Source: Bradyrhizobium sp. 164 (GTDB taxonomy: Bacteria; Pseudomonadota; Alphaproteobacteria; Rhizobiales; Xanthobacteraceae). Taken from it: 64,000 nt of DNA. Position 1 is the first letter of the stretch, and the number at the start of each line of letters is the position of its first letter. The DNA lies in the NCBI RefSeq assembly GCF_023073715.1, contig NZ_JADPKA010000043.1, forward strand, positions 1 through 64,000. The letters are read 5' to 3'. A program made the position numbers and the translations under genes. This document shows, piece by piece, positions 42,555 to 53,870 of this stretch. The notes under the pieces are model-generated. The model did no database searches and was not told the DNA's origin. It was given only the letters and a program-made list of their open reading frames with translations.

Positions 42555-43022
42555 CTATGTCCTCGGCGGCGCGACCTCGATGCCGCGCTTGTGCCAGGGT
42601 CTCAGCTTTGCGATCACTTCCGCTGTGAGCGGCGTCGGCCGCCGCGACGCTTCGTCGATCATCACGCCGACCGAATTCGCCGACGCGATGCACTTTCCTT
42701 GCGAGAATACGACTTGCTCGAAGGTCACCGACGTTCGTCCGAGCTTCACCACGCCAAGGCCCAGCTCGATCGTGTTCGGCCAGTGCAGCTCGGCGCGGAA
42801 ATGGATGTCGAGCCGCACCATGATCCAGGCAAGCCCCGGCGGCGTCAGCCCATATTCCGGGAGCTTCATCAGCGTGACACGGCCGGTCTCGAAATAGGTG
42901 GCGTAGACGGCGTTGTTGACGTGCTGGTTGGGATCGAGATCGCCGAAGCGCACGTTGTCGCTGAGGCGATATGGGTAGTCTTCCAGGCGGGGCGTCGTAT
43001 CGAGGTGGCTTGGTGCGTTCAC
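42555..43022 (-). CDS. Hotdog-fold acyl-CoA thioesterase family protein
   Basis: A 155-residue protein with a 4HBT hotdog domain: FGDLDPNQHVNN at 26-37 (the Asp/His-containing active-site loop) followed by YATYFETGRV. It hydrolyses acyl-CoA thioesters; chain preference is not predictable. The start is GTG 43022 with GGAG upstream. It is inserted in opposite orientation between the ferredoxin and its likely reductase. Confidence 0.87.
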   Translation of the reverse strand: MNAPSHLDTTPRLEDYPYRLSDNVRFGDLDPNQHVNNAVYATYFETGRVTLMKLPEYGLTPPGLAWIMVRLDIHFRAELHWPNTIELGLGVVKLGRTSVTFEQVVFSQGKCIASANSVGVMIDEASRRPTPLTAEVIAKLRPWHKRGIEVAPPRT

Positions 43023-43140
43023 CGATTGATCTCCGTCATATCCTTGCTCGTTACAGCCCAGTTAGTTTGACCCGGCAAGAGGGTGCGGCTGCGGGGCGCT
43101 GCCGCTTTTATGCCTTCCCTGATCCATCCCCGTTGGCTAG

Positions 43141-44235
<1,095 letters not shown>

Positions 44236-44354
44236 GCGGTTGGGGCCGGAAGGCCATGCCCCATATTTCTGGTGCTGGAGCCGTTCGCGAAATCGCCGTA
44301 GTCTGTGGCCATCCAGTCCTGGCTAGCAAGTGATTGGCATAGCAAGGTGATCTA

Positions 44355-44951
44355 ATGCAGAATCTTCTTTCCAGCTCTCGGCTGCTCCCCTTCCTCGCGC
44401 TCGCGTTGTCGCTTCTTGCGGTGACACCGTCTGCGGCACAGACCGCCGAGCCTACGGCGGCGGGGCTCTGGCAGAAGATCGAAGACGGCAAGACGGTCGG
44501 ATGGTTTCTCTTCATTGACCGCAACGGCGTCTTCGAAGGCGTGATCGCGAAGACCTTCCCGCGGCCCGGCGACGATCCGAACGAGGTCTGCTCCAAGTGC
44601 ACGGACGACCGCAAGAACGCGCCGGTGCTCGGCATCTCCTTCGTCCGCAACATGAAGCGCGAAGGCTTGAAGTACGAAGGCGGCAACGTGCTCAATCCGC
44701 GCGACGGCCAGATTTGGAAGGCCAACATGAAGATCAGTCCAGACGGCCAGACCCTGACGCTGCGCGGCTATCTTGGCATCGCGCTGCTCGGCAAGGACGA
44801 GACCTGGACGCGGCTGCCGGATGCCAACATCGCGCAGATCGATCCTGCCATCGTGGCAAAATATCTCCCTGCGCAGGCCGCCGCCGCGAAGCCGGCGGCC
44901 CCTGCGGCGAAGAAGGGCGGCGCGATGATGGCGCCGGCGCCCAAGCAGTAA
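44355..44951 (+). CDS. Secreted DUF2147 domain protein
   Basis: A 198-residue protein with a Sec signal peptide ([21 protein letters not shown]) and a DUF2147 domain: [17 protein letters not shown], then [15 protein letters not shown] and [21 protein letters not shown]2147 proteins are periplasmic with unknown function. The domain is followed by an Ala/Lys/Pro-rich tail of about 25 residues. RBS-like AAGGTGA precedes the start. Confidence 0.88.
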   Translation: MQNLLSSSRLLPFLALALSLLAVTPSAAQTAEPTAAGLWQKIEDGKTVGWFLFIDRNGVFEGVIAKTFPRPGDDPNEVCSKCTDDRKNAPVLGISFVRNMKREGLKYEGGNVLNPRDGQIWKANMKISPDGQTLTLRGYLGIALLGKDETWTRLPDANIAQIDPAIVAKYLPAQAAAAKPAAPAAKKGGAMMAPAPKQ

Positions 44952-45242
44952 GGGCGCTTCACGCTGGGTATCATCCCAGCTGCTTTCCCATTCACTGGCG
45001 TCGTCGGCCCGCCACCGGGTCTCGCCTTCGGCGAGCCCGATGATGGTGCGTATCCGCCGCAAGGCGTCGATCCTTCCGCCCTCCGCCAGTAGTTCCCCGG
45101 AATGCGTGCTGGCGCTGGAATTGCATAGCCTCCGCAAAGCTGTTGGGGGTGAGTCGCTGTCCTTCACGCCTTTCGCCGAGCCGCGGACGGCGGACGGCGG
45201 GCGTTGTCCCTCGCGGCGATGATTTCGATCCGCGGAGACGAC
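44952..45242. other. Gap with no supported gene (291 bp)
   Basis: A minus-strand frame across 44990-45165 has coding-like composition (CNSSASTHSGELLAEGG, RRIRTIIGLAEGE), but no start, ribosome site or known family could be assigned. It may be a decayed gene fragment. Confidence 0.35.
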
Positions 45243-45599
45243 ATGAGATCTGCAATATCGCGTGCGGCCCCGCTGCTGGGTCTGATGACGCTGCTGGCCG
45301 CATCGGCGCTGGCGCGCGACGACGGGCGCTACGCCAACTCGCCGCTAAAACCGTGGTTCGAAAGCCTGCACAGCGAGTTCGGACAATGCTGCACCGACGC
45401 TGACGGCTACGTCATCGCCGACGTCGATTGGGAGTCCGATCGCGGCCACTACCGCGTGCGCATCGACAACGAATGGGTCGTGGTGCCCGACGGCGCGGTG
45501 ATCACCGTGCCGAACAAGATCGGCCGCACCATGGTGTGGAAGCACTATATCGACGGCCATCCGCGCGTGCGCTGCTTCATGCCGGGCAGCATGACGTGA
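45243..45599 (+). CDS. Secreted small protein of unknown function
   Basis: A 118-residue protein with a Sec signal peptide (SRAAPLLGLMTLLAASALA). The mature part has a Cys pair, FGQCCTDADGYVI, a further Cys at PRVRCFMPG, and the beta-rich stretch YRVRIDNEWVVVPDGAVI. It looks like one of the many conserved small periplasmic proteins of Bradyrhizobiaceae; no family name could be given. Start 45243 has GGAGACGAC before it; an in-frame ATG 39 bp earlier gives an unlikely leader. Confidence 0.7.
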   Translation: MRSAISRAAPLLGLMTLLAASALARDDGRYANSPLKPWFESLHSEFGQCCTDADGYVIADVDWESDRGHYRVRIDNEWVVVPDGAVITVPNKIGRTMVWKHYIDGHPRVRCFMPGSMT

Positions 45600-45689
45600 A
45601 CGCGGTAAGTCTTCGATGTGTAGCGGCGGTAAAAGGAAGACGAAACGCTTCAGGGTTCAGTTTCAAGATCGTTTCGTGGATCGCTTTCT

Positions 45690-47231
45690 TCAGGTCACCG
45701 GCGCCGGATTGAACAGCGTGAGATCGTTGTGGATGCCCCAACGATCCGACCACGGTTTTGTCCGGCCGCTGGCGACATCGAGGATCAGGCGGAACAGGTC
45801 CCAGCCGGTTTCCTCGATGGTTTTCTCGCCGGTGGCGATGCGGCCGGCATCGAAGTCGATCAGGTCCTTCCAGCGCCGCGCGAGTTCGCTGCGGGTTGCG
45901 ACCTTGATGACGGGGGCGGCCGCAAGGCCGTAGGGCGTGCCGCGGCCGGTGGTGAACACCTGCAGCGTCATGCCGGAGGCGAGCTGGAGCGTGCCGCAGA
46001 TGAAGTCGGAGGCGGGGGTAGCCGCGAATAGCATGCCTTTCTGAGTCGCCTTCTCGCCGGGCGAAAGCACGCCGGTGATGGCGGACGACCCGGACTTGAC
46101 GATCGAGCCCAGCGACTTCTCGACGATATTGGCAAGGCCGCCCTTCTTGTTGCCAGGCGTGGTGTTGGCGCTGCGATCGGCGCCGCCGCGGGCAAGATAA
46201 GAATCGTACCAGGCCATCTCGCGCACCAGCGCGCGGCCGACGTCCTCGTTGATGGCGCGTCGCGTGAGCAGCTGGATGGCGTCGCGCACTTCGGTGACTT
46301 CCGAGAACATCACGGTGGCACCGGCACGCACCAACAGGTCCGCGGCGAAGCCGACGGCGGGATTGGCGGTGACGCCGGAGAACGCGTCGCTGCCGCCGCA
46401 TTGCAGGCCGATCACGAGGTCGGAGGCCGGGCAGGTCTCGCGCTTGCGGGTGTTGAGCACCTTCAGCCGTGCCTCGGCCTGGGTCATGATCGCATCGACG
46501 ATCGCGCCAAAGCCGTCGAAGGCCTCGTCCTGCATGCGCACGATCGCATCGCTGACGCCTTCCGGCACCAGCCGCTCCGGCGCGAGCTTCTCGCAGCCAA
46601 GCCCGACGACCAGAATCTCGCCGCCGAAATTCGGATTGAGCGCGATGTTCTGCAGCGTGCGGATCGGCACCACCGCGTCGGGCGCGGTGATGGCGACGCC
46701 ACAGCCATAGGCGTGGGTGAGGGGGACGACGTCGTCGACGTTCGGGTACTTCGGCAACAGCTCGGCGCGGATGCGTTTCACCGCGTATTCCATCGTGCCC
46801 TTGACGCATTGCACGGAGGAGGAGATGCCGAGGATGTTCTTGGTGCCGACCGAGCCGTCGGGATTGCGAAAGCCCTCAAAGGTGAAACCTTCGAGCGGCG
46901 GCAACGGCGCGGGCACGGCGGTCGAAATTTCGAGCTTGTCGAGGGCAGGGGCTTCCGGCATGCGAATGCGGGCCTCATCCACCCATTCGCCGGCCAGGAT
47001 CGGCGACAGGGCGTAGCCGATCACCTCGCCGTAGCGGATGATCGGTGCGTCCAGTGCGATGTCGACCAGCGCGGTCTTGTGCCCCTGCGGCACGAAAGCG
47101 CGCAGCGTCAGCCCGCAGGCAAAGCGGGAGCCGGCGGGAAGCCCAAAATCATTGACGACGATCGCAACATTGTCGCGCTCGTTGAGCTTGATGTAGCGGG
47201 GTTGCTCTTTCGCTGCGACTGACTGGTCCAT
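45690..47231 (-). CDS. garD: UxaA-family dehydratase, probable galactarate dehydratase
   Basis: A 513-residue enzyme with the SAF-like N-terminal domain ([18 protein letters not shown]) and the C-terminal UxaA/GarD domain ([13 protein letters not shown] [48 protein letters not shown]). The family covers altronate and galactarate dehydratases. The adjoining glucarate dehydratase, KdgD and semialdehyde dehydrogenase make galactarate the most likely substrate, both acids giving 5-dehydro-4-deoxyglucarate; altronate cannot be excluded. ATG 47231 is used; the 28-residue extension to 47315 overlaps a repeat hairpin and is not protein-like. Last gene of the hexarate cluster. Confidence 0.82.
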   Translation of the reverse strand: MDQSVAAKEQPRYIKLNERDNVAIVVNDFGLPAGSRFACGLTLRAFVPQGHKTALVDIALDAPIIRYGEVIGYALSPILAGEWVDEARIRMPEAPALDKLEISTAVPAPLPPLEGFTFEGFRNPDGSVGTKNILGISSSVQCVKGTMEYAVKRIRAELLPKYPNVDDVVPLTHAYGCGVAITAPDAVVPIRTLQNIALNPNFGGEILVVGLGCEKLAPERLVPEGVSDAIVRMQDEAFDGFGAIVDAIMTQAEARLKVLNTRKRETCPASDLVIGLQCGGSDAFSGVTANPAVGFAADLLVRAGATVMFSEVTEVRDAIQLLTRRAINEDVGRALVREMAWYDSYLARGGADRSANTTPGNKKGGLANIVEKSLGSIVKSGSSAITGVLSPGEKATQKGMLFAATPASDFICGTLQLASGMTLQVFTTGRGTPYGLAAAPVIKVATRSELARRWKDLIDFDAGRIATGEKTIEETGWDLFRLILDVASGRTKPWSDRWGIHNDLTLFNPAPVT

Positions 47232-47269
47232 ACGCTTTCCTAAAGAACGGGAGAAGCCGTGCTTTCGCT

Positions 47270-47293
47270 CACCTCTCCCCGCAGGGAGAGGTG
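47270..47293. repeat. Hairpin between the aldehyde dehydrogenase and garD
   Basis: CACCTCTCCC-CGCA-GGGAGAGGTG has 10-bp arms and belongs to the CCTCTCCC family. On the garD side there is no T-run, so it may lower rather than stop transcription into garD. Confidence 0.7.
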
Positions 47294-47325
47294 GGCACCT
47301 ACGCTTGCGACGCAATCCCGGCCTA

Positions 47326-48774
47326 TCAGCCAGGGAAGGTATAAGCCGTCTTCACCGTGGTGTAGAACTCGCGCGCGTACGAGCCCTGCTCGCGGGCGCC
47401 GTAGCTCGAGCCCTTCCGCCCGCCGAACGGCACGTGATAGTCGACGCCGGCGGTCGGCAGATTGACCATCACCATCCCGGACTCGCTGTTGCGCTTGTAG
47501 TGCGAGGCGTATTTCAGGCTGGTGGTGCAGATGCCCGAAGCGAGGCCGAACTCGGTGTCGTTGGAGATCGCCAGCGCCTCTTCGTAGTTCTTGGCGCGGA
47601 TCACGGCGGCGACGGGTCCGAAGATTTCCTCGCGCGCGATGCGCATATTGTTGTTGGCTTCAGTGAACAGCGCCGGCTGGAGGTAGTGGCCGGGCGTCTC
47701 GCGCTTGAGCAGCTCGCCGCCCCACGCAAGCTTGGCGCCCTCGTCCTGGCCGATCTTGATGTAGCGCAGGTCCTGATCGAGTTGGCTCTGGTCGACGACG
47801 GGGCCGATATGCACGCCGGCCTTGAGCGCGTCGTCCACCGACAGGCCCTTCAGGCGCTCGGCCATCGCGGCGACGAAGCGGTCGTGGATGCCTTCGGTGA
47901 CGATCAGACGGGAGGAAGCGGTGCAGCGCTGGCCGGTCGAGAAATAGGCGCCGTTGACGGCGACCTCGACGGCAGTCTTGAGGTCGGCATCGTCGAGCAC
48001 GACCAGCGGGTTCTTGCCGCCCATCTCGAGCTGGAACTTCTTCATTGGATTCGACAGCACGCAGGCCTGCGCGATCTTGCGGCCGGTCTGAACCGAACCG
48101 GTGAAGGAAATCGCGGCGACGTCCGGGTGTTCGAGCAGGGTCTGGCCGACCACGGAGCCGGAGCCGACGACAAGGTTGAACACGCCCGCGGGAATGCCGG
48201 AGCGGGTGATGATCTCGGACAGCGCGTGCGCCGAGCCCGGCACCAGCTCGGCCGGCTTGAACACCACCGTGTTGCCGTAGCAGAGCGCGGGCGCGATCTT
48301 CCAGGCGGGGATCGCTATCGGGAAATTCCAGGGCGTGATCATGCCGACGACGCCCATCGGCTCGCGGGTGAGCTCGACGTCGAGGCCGGGACGCACGGAG
48401 GCGCCCTTCTCGCCGATCAGGCGCAGCGCTTCGCCGGCGAAGAACGCAAAAATCTGGCCGGCGCGGGCGACTTCGCCGATGCCTTCCGGCAGCGTCTTGC
48501 CTTCCTCGCGCGCGAGCAGGCGGCCGAGCTCTTCCTTGCGGGCCAGGATTTCCAGAGAGATCTTGTTCAGCGCGTCATAGCGCTCCTGCGGGGTCGAACG
48601 CGCCCAGGCGGGAAAGGCGGCCTTGGCGGCGGCGATCGCCTTTTCGGTCTGCGCCTTGTCGGCCTTGGCATATTCGCCGACGAGGTCATTGGTGTTGGAG
48701 GGGTTGATATTCCTGGTGACGCCGGAGCCATCGACCCATTCGCCGCCGATGAAGTTCTTCAGGATCGCAGTCAT
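47326..48774 (-). CDS. 2-oxoglutarate semialdehyde dehydrogenase (aldehyde dehydrogenase family)
   Basis: A 482-residue aldehyde dehydrogenase. The catalytic cysteine is C284 in [10 protein letters not shown], the general base Glu lies in [10 protein letters not shown] about 34 residues before, and the NAD fold includes [14 protein letters not shown]. In this cluster the expected substrate is 2,5-dioxopentanoate (2-oxoglutarate semialdehyde), the KdgD product, which it oxidises to 2-oxoglutarate. ATG 48774 has GGAGG five bases upstream. It is 79 bp downstream of gudD, with a large nested hairpin between. Confidence 0.9.
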   Translation of the reverse strand: MTAILKNFIGGEWVDGSGVTRNINPSNTNDLVGEYAKADKAQTEKAIAAAKAAFPAWARSTPQERYDALNKISLEILARKEELGRLLAREEGKTLPEGIGEVARAGQIFAFFAGEALRLIGEKGASVRPGLDVELTREPMGVVGMITPWNFPIAIPAWKIAPALCYGNTVVFKPAELVPGSAHALSEIITRSGIPAGVFNLVVGSGSVVGQTLLEHPDVAAISFTGSVQTGRKIAQACVLSNPMKKFQLEMGGKNPLVVLDDADLKTAVEVAVNGAYFSTGQRCTASSRLIVTEGIHDRFVAAMAERLKGLSVDDALKAGVHIGPVVDQSQLDQDLRYIKIGQDEGAKLAWGGELLKRETPGHYLQPALFTEANNNMRIAREEIFGPVAAVIRAKNYEEALAISNDTEFGLASGICTTSLKYASHYKRNSESGMVMVNLPTAGVDYHVPFGGRKGSSYGAREQGSYAREFYTTVKTAYTFPG

Positions 48775-48797
48775 GTATTCCTCCAAGTCATTTAGCG

Positions 48798-48844
48798 GCA
48801 TGATCCCTCTCGGAAAACCGGTACCCACTTTTCCGGGATCATGC
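48798..48844. repeat. Nested palindrome between gudD and the dehydrogenase gene
   Basis: Outer arms GCATGATCCC/GGGATCATGC (10 bp, perfect) enclose inner arms CGGAAAA/TTTTCCG around CCGGTACCCAC. The sequence type is a known dispersed element of Bradyrhizobium intergenic regions by memory. It could stabilise or process the polycistronic message. Confidence 0.75.
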
Positions 48845-48853
48845 CTGGGTTTC

Positions 48854-50197
48854 TTAGCGAACGAGGCAGGGACGCTTGTCGTCGAAGGTCCAGCCGGGGA
48901 TCAGGTCCTGCATGGCAATAGCGTCATCCCGGGCGCCAAGTCCATGCTGCTTGTAGAGGTCATGCGCGGCGTCGATGGCGGCCCTGTCGATTTCGATACC
49001 CAGACCAGGTCTCTCGGGGACGGCAATCTTGCCGCCCTTGATCTGGAGCGGCTCCTTGGTGAGCGCCTGGCCGTCCTGCCAGATCCAGTGGGTGTCGATC
49101 GCGGTGACCTTGCCGGGTGCGGCGGCGCCGACATGGGTGAACATGGCGAGCGAAATGTCGAAATGGTTGTTGGAGTGCGAGCCCCATGTCAGACCATTGT
49201 CGCGGCAGGTCTGGGCGACGCGCACCGAGCCTTGCATGGTCCAGAAATGGGGATCGGCCAGCGGAATGTCCACCGCGCCGAGACGCAGCGCATGGGAAAG
49301 CTGCCGCCAATCGGTCGCGATCATATTGGTCGCGGTCGGCAAGCCCGTGGCGCGGCGGAACTCGGCCATGATCTCGCGGCCGGAAAAGCCGGCCTCGGCG
49401 CCGCAGGGGTCCTCGGCGTAAGCGAGGATGCCGTGCATGTCCTTGCAAAGCCGGACAGCCTGATCTAGCGACCAGGCGCCGTTGGGATCGAGCGTGACGC
49501 GCGCGTTCGGGAAGCGTTTTGCGATGGCGGTGACCGCCTCGATCTCCTGCTCGCCGCGGAGCACGCCGCCTTTGAGCTTGAAATCGGCGAAGCCGTAATG
49601 GTCGTGGGTGGCCTCGGCGAGCCGCACCACGGTCTCCGGCGTCATCGCCTCCTGGTGACGGAGGTTGAACCATTCCGCCTTGCCGGTCTCGCCTTCCATA
49701 TAGGGCAGCCGGGATTTGCGCCGGTCGCCGACGAAGAAGAGGTAGCCGAGCGTCTCGACGCTCTTGCGCTGCTGGCCCTCGCCGAGCAGCGCCGCGACGG
49801 GCAGGCCCAGATGCTGGCCGAGCAAATCGAGCAGCGCGGATTCGATCGCCGTGACCGCGTGGATCATGATGCGCAGGTCGAACGTCTGCTTGCCGCGGCC
49901 GCCGGCGTCGCGGTCGGCGAAAGCGGTGCGGACGTCGGCGAGGATGTTGTTCATGGCGCCGACGGTCTTGCCGATCACGAGATCGCGGGCGTCCTGGAGC
50001 GTTTGCCAGATCTTCTGCCCGCCGGGCACCTCACCGACGCCGGTATGACCGGAATTGTCGGTGAGGATGACGATGTTGCGGGTGAAGAACGGCGCATGTG
50101 CGCCGCTCAAATTGAGGAGCATGCTGTCGCGGCCCGCGACCGGGATCACCTGCATCGCCGTGACGACCGGTGCGCCAGAGATCTCCGTCTGGACCAT
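48854..50197 (-). CDS. gudD: Glucarate dehydratase
   Basis: A 447-residue enolase-superfamily dehydratase of the usual GudD length. Catalytic lysines are in FADFKLKGG (K-x-K), metal ligands in [10 protein letters not shown] and AEDPCGAE, and the general acid/base His in [10 protein letters not shown]. The N-terminus [28 protein letters not shown] is typical. It removes water from D-glucarate to give 5-dehydro-4-deoxy-D-glucarate. ATG 50197 has GGAG upstream. It follows kdgD by 26 bp in the same operon. Confidence 0.95.
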   Translation of the reverse strand: MVQTEISGAPVVTAMQVIPVAGRDSMLLNLSGAHAPFFTRNIVILTDNSGHTGVGEVPGGQKIWQTLQDARDLVIGKTVGAMNNILADVRTAFADRDAGGRGKQTFDLRIMIHAVTAIESALLDLLGQHLGLPVAALLGEGQQRKSVETLGYLFFVGDRRKSRLPYMEGETGKAEWFNLRHQEAMTPETVVRLAEATHDHYGFADFKLKGGVLRGEQEIEAVTAIAKRFPNARVTLDPNGAWSLDQAVRLCKDMHGILAYAEDPCGAEAGFSGREIMAEFRRATGLPTATNMIATDWRQLSHALRLGAVDIPLADPHFWTMQGSVRVAQTCRDNGLTWGSHSNNHFDISLAMFTHVGAAAPGKVTAIDTHWIWQDGQALTKEPLQIKGGKIAVPERPGLGIEIDRAAIDAAHDLYKQHGLGARDDAIAMQDLIPGWTFDDKRPCLVR

Positions 50198-50223
50198 CGC
50201 ACGCTCCTCTCTATTATCGTTCG

Positions 50224-51168
50224 TTATTCTGCTGCCTGTTGTGTCGATCGGATGGCGGGCAGATTCTTTACTAGCGCGGTCAGTTCCGCCACCTCCTGCT
50301 CGGCGAGATCGGTCAGCGGCGGACGGACCGGGCCGGAGTCGCGGCCGATCACCTTCATGCCGGCCTTGATGATCGAGACTGCATAGCCCTTCTTGCGGTT
50401 GCGGATCGCGATCAGCGGCAGGATGAAGTTCTTCAGGCCGGCGTGGATCGTCTGGTGGTCGCGCTTGCGCACGGCCGCGTAGAAGTTGGTGGCGAATTCC
50501 GGCACGAAGTTGAACACGGCCGAGGAATAGGTCGTCACGCCCATGTCGAGATAGGGCAGCGCGAAGGTCTCCGCGGTCGGCAGGCCGCCGATATAGGTCA
50601 GGCGGTCGCCGAGCTTGGTGTAGACGCGGGTCATCAGCTCGATGTCGCCAATGCCGTCCTTGTAGCCGACGAGGTTCGGGCAGCGCTCGGCAAGGCGAGC
50701 CAGCGTGTCGGGCTGGAGAATGGCGTTGTCGCGGTTGTAGACGATGACGCCGATCTTCACGGCGGCGCAGACTGCCTCGACATGGGCGGCGAGACCCTCT
50801 TGCTCGGCATGCGTGAGATAGGGCGGCAGCAGCAGCAAGCCGTCGGCGCCGGCCTTCTCGGCACCAATGGCGATTTCGCGCGCGATCGCGGTGCCGTAGC
50901 CGGTGCCGGCGAGCACGGGCACGCGGCCCTTGGTCTCCTCGACGGCGATCTTGACGATTTGCGGAACCTCGGTCGGCGTTAGCGAGAAGAACTCACCGGT
51001 GCCGCCGGCGGCGAACAGGCCGGCGACGTCATAGCCGCACAGCCAGTCCATGTTGGCGCGGTAGGTCGCCTCGTCGAAGGAGTAGTCAGCCCTGAACGGC
51101 GTGACGGGGAAGGACAGGAGGCCAGATCCGATCTTCTGGGCCATCTCCGGCGGGGTCATCTTGCTCAT
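50224..51168 (-). CDS. kdgD: 5-dehydro-4-deoxyglucarate dehydratase (KdgD)
   Basis: A 314-residue DHDPS/NAL-family lyase. The Schiff-base lysine is K170 in [10 protein letters not shown], and the catalytic Tyr is Y144 in [21 protein letters not shown] is the substrate-carboxylate loop. It dehydrates and decarboxylates 5-dehydro-4-deoxyglucarate to 2-oxoglutarate semialdehyde. First structural gene of the operon, downstream of lysR, with a LysR-type inverted repeat about 110 bp ahead of its start. Confidence 0.94.
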   Translation of the reverse strand: MSKMTPPEMAQKIGSGLLSFPVTPFRADYSFDEATYRANMDWLCGYDVAGLFAAGGTGEFFSLTPTEVPQIVKIAVEETKGRVPVLAGTGYGTAIAREIAIGAEKAGADGLLLLPPYLTHAEQEGLAAHVEAVCAAVKIGVIVYNRDNAILQPDTLARLAERCPNLVGYKDGIGDIELMTRVYTKLGDRLTYIGGLPTAETFALPYLDMGVTTYSSAVFNFVPEFATNFYAAVRKRDHQTIHAGLKNFILPLIAIRNRKKGYAVSIIKAGMKVIGRDSGPVRPPLTDLAEQEVAELTALVKNLPAIRSTQQAAE

Positions 51169-51275
51169 GGGCGCGGCTCCCTTCTTGCGTGTTGTGAAGG
51201 ACGCAAGCCTGCGCGTCCATGGGCCGGTGTTTAGGAGACCGTTCGATGCGCGTCCAAGCCAAAGCCTATATCGAC

Positions 51276-51294
51276 TGATGCAGATTGAGCATCA
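51276..51294. promoter_or_regulatory. LysR-type operator candidate upstream of kdgD (TGATGC-N7-GCATCA)
   Basis: A perfect 6-bp inverted repeat containing T-N11-A (T79 to A91 of this block). It overlaps the last codon of lysR and lies 108 bp before the kdgD start, a usual distance for a LysR recognition site. Confidence 0.6.
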
Positions 51295-52197
51295 ATCCTC
51301 TGTCACCTCCGCGGAGGACAATTCACCGGCGATTTTGACGAGGGCCGAGAGCAACGGATTCTCGTCGTCACGGCGCCAGACCATGAAGAGCTCGACCGGA
51401 AGGCGGGTGCGCAGCTTCAGCGGCCGCAGCCGCACGTCGGAGATCTTCAGACTCGCCGCCGCCGCCGGCACGATGGCGAGGCCGAGGCCGGCGCGCACCA
51501 TGGCGAGGATCGAATGGATCTGGCTGAGATGCTGGACATAGCGCGGCAGCACGTCGGCGCGCGTGAACAGCGCCACCAGCAGGTCGTGAAAGTAGCGGCT
51601 CTCGTAAGGCGAATACATCACGAAGGGCTGGTCGTCGAAATCCTTGATGGTGACGCTGTCGGCGTTCGCCAGCGGATGCTTCTTCGGGATCGCGGCGAGC
51701 AGGGGCTCCGCGACGACGCGGCGGCTGGCGAGCTCTGGACGCGCGATCGGCGGCCTCAGCAGGCCGGCGTCGATCTGGCCCGAGGTCAGCGCCTCGAACT
51801 GGTCGCCGGACACCATCTCCTTCAGCGAGAAATCCACTTCGGGCAGCTTTGCGCGGCAGGCGGCGACGAGCTCAGGCAGGAAGCCGTAGGCCGCGGCGGC
51901 CGTGAAGCCGATCTTCAGCGAGCCGGTCTTGCCGAGCGCGATGCGGCGGGCGACCTGCGAGGCGCTTTCCGCAAGCTTGAGGATGCGCCGCGCCTCCGGC
52001 AGGAAGCTTCGCCCCGCGGGCGTCAGGCGCACCGAGCGGCTGGTACGCTCCAGAAGCGGCGCATCGATGATGTGCTCGAGCACCTGGATCTGCCGCGACA
52101 AAGGCGGCTGGGTCATGTTCAGCCGCGCGGCGGCGCGGCCGAAATGCAATTCCTCCGCCACCGTGACGAAACAGCGGAGCTGGTTGAGGTCGAACAT
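51292..52197 (-). CDS. LysR-family transcriptional regulator of the hexarate locus
   Basis: A 301-residue LysR regulator. The N-terminal helix-turn-helix is FVTVAEELHFGRAAARLNMTQPPLSRQIQVLE, written here in two parts as FVTVAEELHFGRAAARL and NMTQPPLSRQIQ. The rest is the usual two-lobed inducer-binding domain (LKIGFTAAAAYGFLPELV). Same orientation and next to kdgD, so it probably controls the catabolic operon; glucarate/galactarate as inducer is inferred. Start 52197 follows a GCCTTA-N6-TAAGGC palindrome that could allow autoregulation. Confidence 0.92.
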   Translation of the reverse strand: MFDLNQLRCFVTVAEELHFGRAAARLNMTQPPLSRQIQVLEHIIDAPLLERTSRSVRLTPAGRSFLPEARRILKLAESASQVARRIALGKTGSLKIGFTAAAAYGFLPELVAACRAKLPEVDFSLKEMVSGDQFEALTSGQIDAGLLRPPIARPELASRRVVAEPLLAAIPKKHPLANADSVTIKDFDDQPFVMYSPYESRYFHDLLVALFTRADVLPRYVQHLSQIHSILAMVRAGLGLAIVPAAAASLKISDVRLRPLKLRTRLPVELFMVWRRDDENPLLSALVKIAGELSSAEVTED

Positions 52198-52205
52198 CGA
52201 TACAT

Positions 52206-52223
52206 GCCTTAGATGGATAAGGC
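52206..52223. promoter_or_regulatory. Palindrome just upstream of lysR (GCCTTA-N6-TAAGGC)
   Basis: Perfect 6-bp arms at 9 bp from the lysR start. Its position over the leader fits autorepression or a ribosome-site hairpin; it differs in sequence from the kdgD repeat. Confidence 0.4.
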
Positions 52224-52251
52224 GTTTCCCCGACACTTCTAGCATCGATCA

Positions 52252-52288
52252 CCCCCAAAACAAAGACGGCGGCTGATTAAGCCGCCGT
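52252..52288 (-). terminator. Intrinsic terminator of the MFS gene
   Basis: Read on the minus strand, ACGGCGGCT-TAATC-AGCCGCCGT (9-bp perfect stem, 52266-52288... plus-strand 52266-52288) is followed by CTTTGTTTT. It separates the MFS transcript from lysR. Confidence 0.82.
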
Positions 52289-52323
52289 TGAGTTGCCTGG
52301 TCCGCTCCGATTGCTCGGAGCTC

Positions 52324-53676
52324 TCAGGAGGAACGTTTGAGCATCACCCGCTCGATCTTGCCGACGATCACAACATAGGCGAACGCCGCCACCAGCGCGT
52401 TGAGACCAACGAACACCAGCGCGCCGTTGAACGAACCGGTTGCGGCCAGGATGTAGCCGATCACGATCGGGGTGGTGATCGAGGAGAGATTGCCGAACGT
52501 GTTGAACAGGCCGCCGGAGACGCCGCTGGCTTCCTTCGGCGAGGTGTCGGAGACGACCGCCCAGCCGAGCGCGCCGATGCCCTTGCCGAAGAAGGCGAGC
52601 GCCATGAAGCCGACCACGAACGCCTGTCCGTCGACATAATTGCAGGCGATGATCGACATCGATAGCAGCATGCCGCCGACAATCGGGATCTTGCGCGCCA
52701 GGGTCAGCGAGCCCGTCTTGCGCAGGATGGCGTCGGAGATGATGCCGCCAAGCACGCCGCCGATGAAGCCGCACAGCGCCGGGAGCGTCGCGACGAAGCC
52801 GGCTTGCAGGATCGACAGCCCACGCTCCTTGACGAGGTAGACCGGAAACCAGGTCAGGAAGAAATAGGTCAGCGTGTTGATGCAATACTGGCCGAGATAG
52901 ACGCCGAGCATCATGCGGTTGGAGAGCAACTGGCGGATGTGGTCCCACCCGGAGCCGGATTGAGGCGCGCGCTCCTGCTTCAGATCGTCCTTGGACGCGT
53001 CGAGATCGACCAGCGCGCCGCCCTCCTTGATGTAGTCGAACTCGGCATCACTGATCGAAGGATGCTCCTCCGGGCCGTAGATGGTCTTGATCCAGATGAG
53101 GCCCATGACGACGCCGAGCGCGCCCATCACGAAGAACACGAAGCGCCAGCCGTAGGCGTGCGCGATCCAGCCCATCAGCGGCGCGAAGATCACGGTCGCG
53201 AAATACTGCCCCGAATTGAAGAACGCCGACGCGGTGCCGCGCTCGTTGCCCGGAAACCAGGCCGCGACGATGCGCGCATTGGCGGGGAAGGAGGGCGCTT
53301 CGGCGATGCCGACCAGGAAGCGTAACGCGAACAGCACGACGATCGCGGTGCCGGTGCTGAAAAAGCCGACCCAGCCCTGCATCATCGTGAAGATCGACCA
53401 GACGATGATGCTGAAGGCATAGACGAGGCGCGAGCCGTAGCGGTCGAGCAACCAGCCGCCCGGCACCTGCGCGATCACATAGGACCAGCCGAACGCCGAG
53501 AAGATGTAGCCCATCGCGACCGGATCGAGATGCAGCTCCTTGGAGAGTGCGGGGCCTGCGATCGACAGCGTGGCGCGGTCGGCGTAATTGACGGTGGTGA
53601 CCAGGAACAACATGGTCACGATGAACAGCCTGACGCGAGACCGCCTCACGTCCGCTGCGGACACCACTGCGCTCAT
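52324..53676 (-). CDS. MFS transporter, anion:cation symporter (GudP/hexuronate-like) family
   Basis: A 450-residue carrier with 12 helices. TTVNYADRATLSIAGPAL and GWSYVIAQVPGGWLLDRYGSRLV in the first helices are diagnostic of the ACS group (GudP, ExuT, galactonate carriers). A large soluble loop (about 200-240) sits between the two six-helix halves. Next to gudD, kdgD and garD it is the likely glucarate/galactarate importer. ATG 53676 has AGGAGG six bases ahead. It has its own terminator, so it is a separate transcription unit from lysR-kdgD. Confidence 0.9.
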   Translation of the reverse strand: MSAVVSAADVRRSRVRLFIVTMLFLVTTVNYADRATLSIAGPALSKELHLDPVAMGYIFSAFGWSYVIAQVPGGWLLDRYGSRLVYAFSIIVWSIFTMMQGWVGFFSTGTAIVVLFALRFLVGIAEAPSFPANARIVAAWFPGNERGTASAFFNSGQYFATVIFAPLMGWIAHAYGWRFVFFVMGALGVVMGLIWIKTIYGPEEHPSISDAEFDYIKEGGALVDLDASKDDLKQERAPQSGSGWDHIRQLLSNRMMLGVYLGQYCINTLTYFFLTWFPVYLVKERGLSILQAGFVATLPALCGFIGGVLGGIISDAILRKTGSLTLARKIPIVGGMLLSMSIIACNYVDGQAFVVGFMALAFFGKGIGALGWAVVSDTSPKEASGVSGGLFNTFGNLSSITTPIVIGYILAATGSFNGALVFVGLNALVAAFAYVVIVGKIERVMLKRSS

Positions 53677-53870
53677 CACGCGCCTCCTTAGAACTCGAAC
53701 ATTTCCTCAAGGCGACTCCTAGAGGCGCGCGCGGCAAAGTGTCCAAGTTCAAGGGGGTATCGATCGATGCCGTTTTTGGATTGATGGAACGGCAGACAAG
53801 GGGAACGATGCGACGTGACGAGAATGCGCGAGCGCAGTTTGGCTACGGCGCACTACACGAGCCAACCCGC

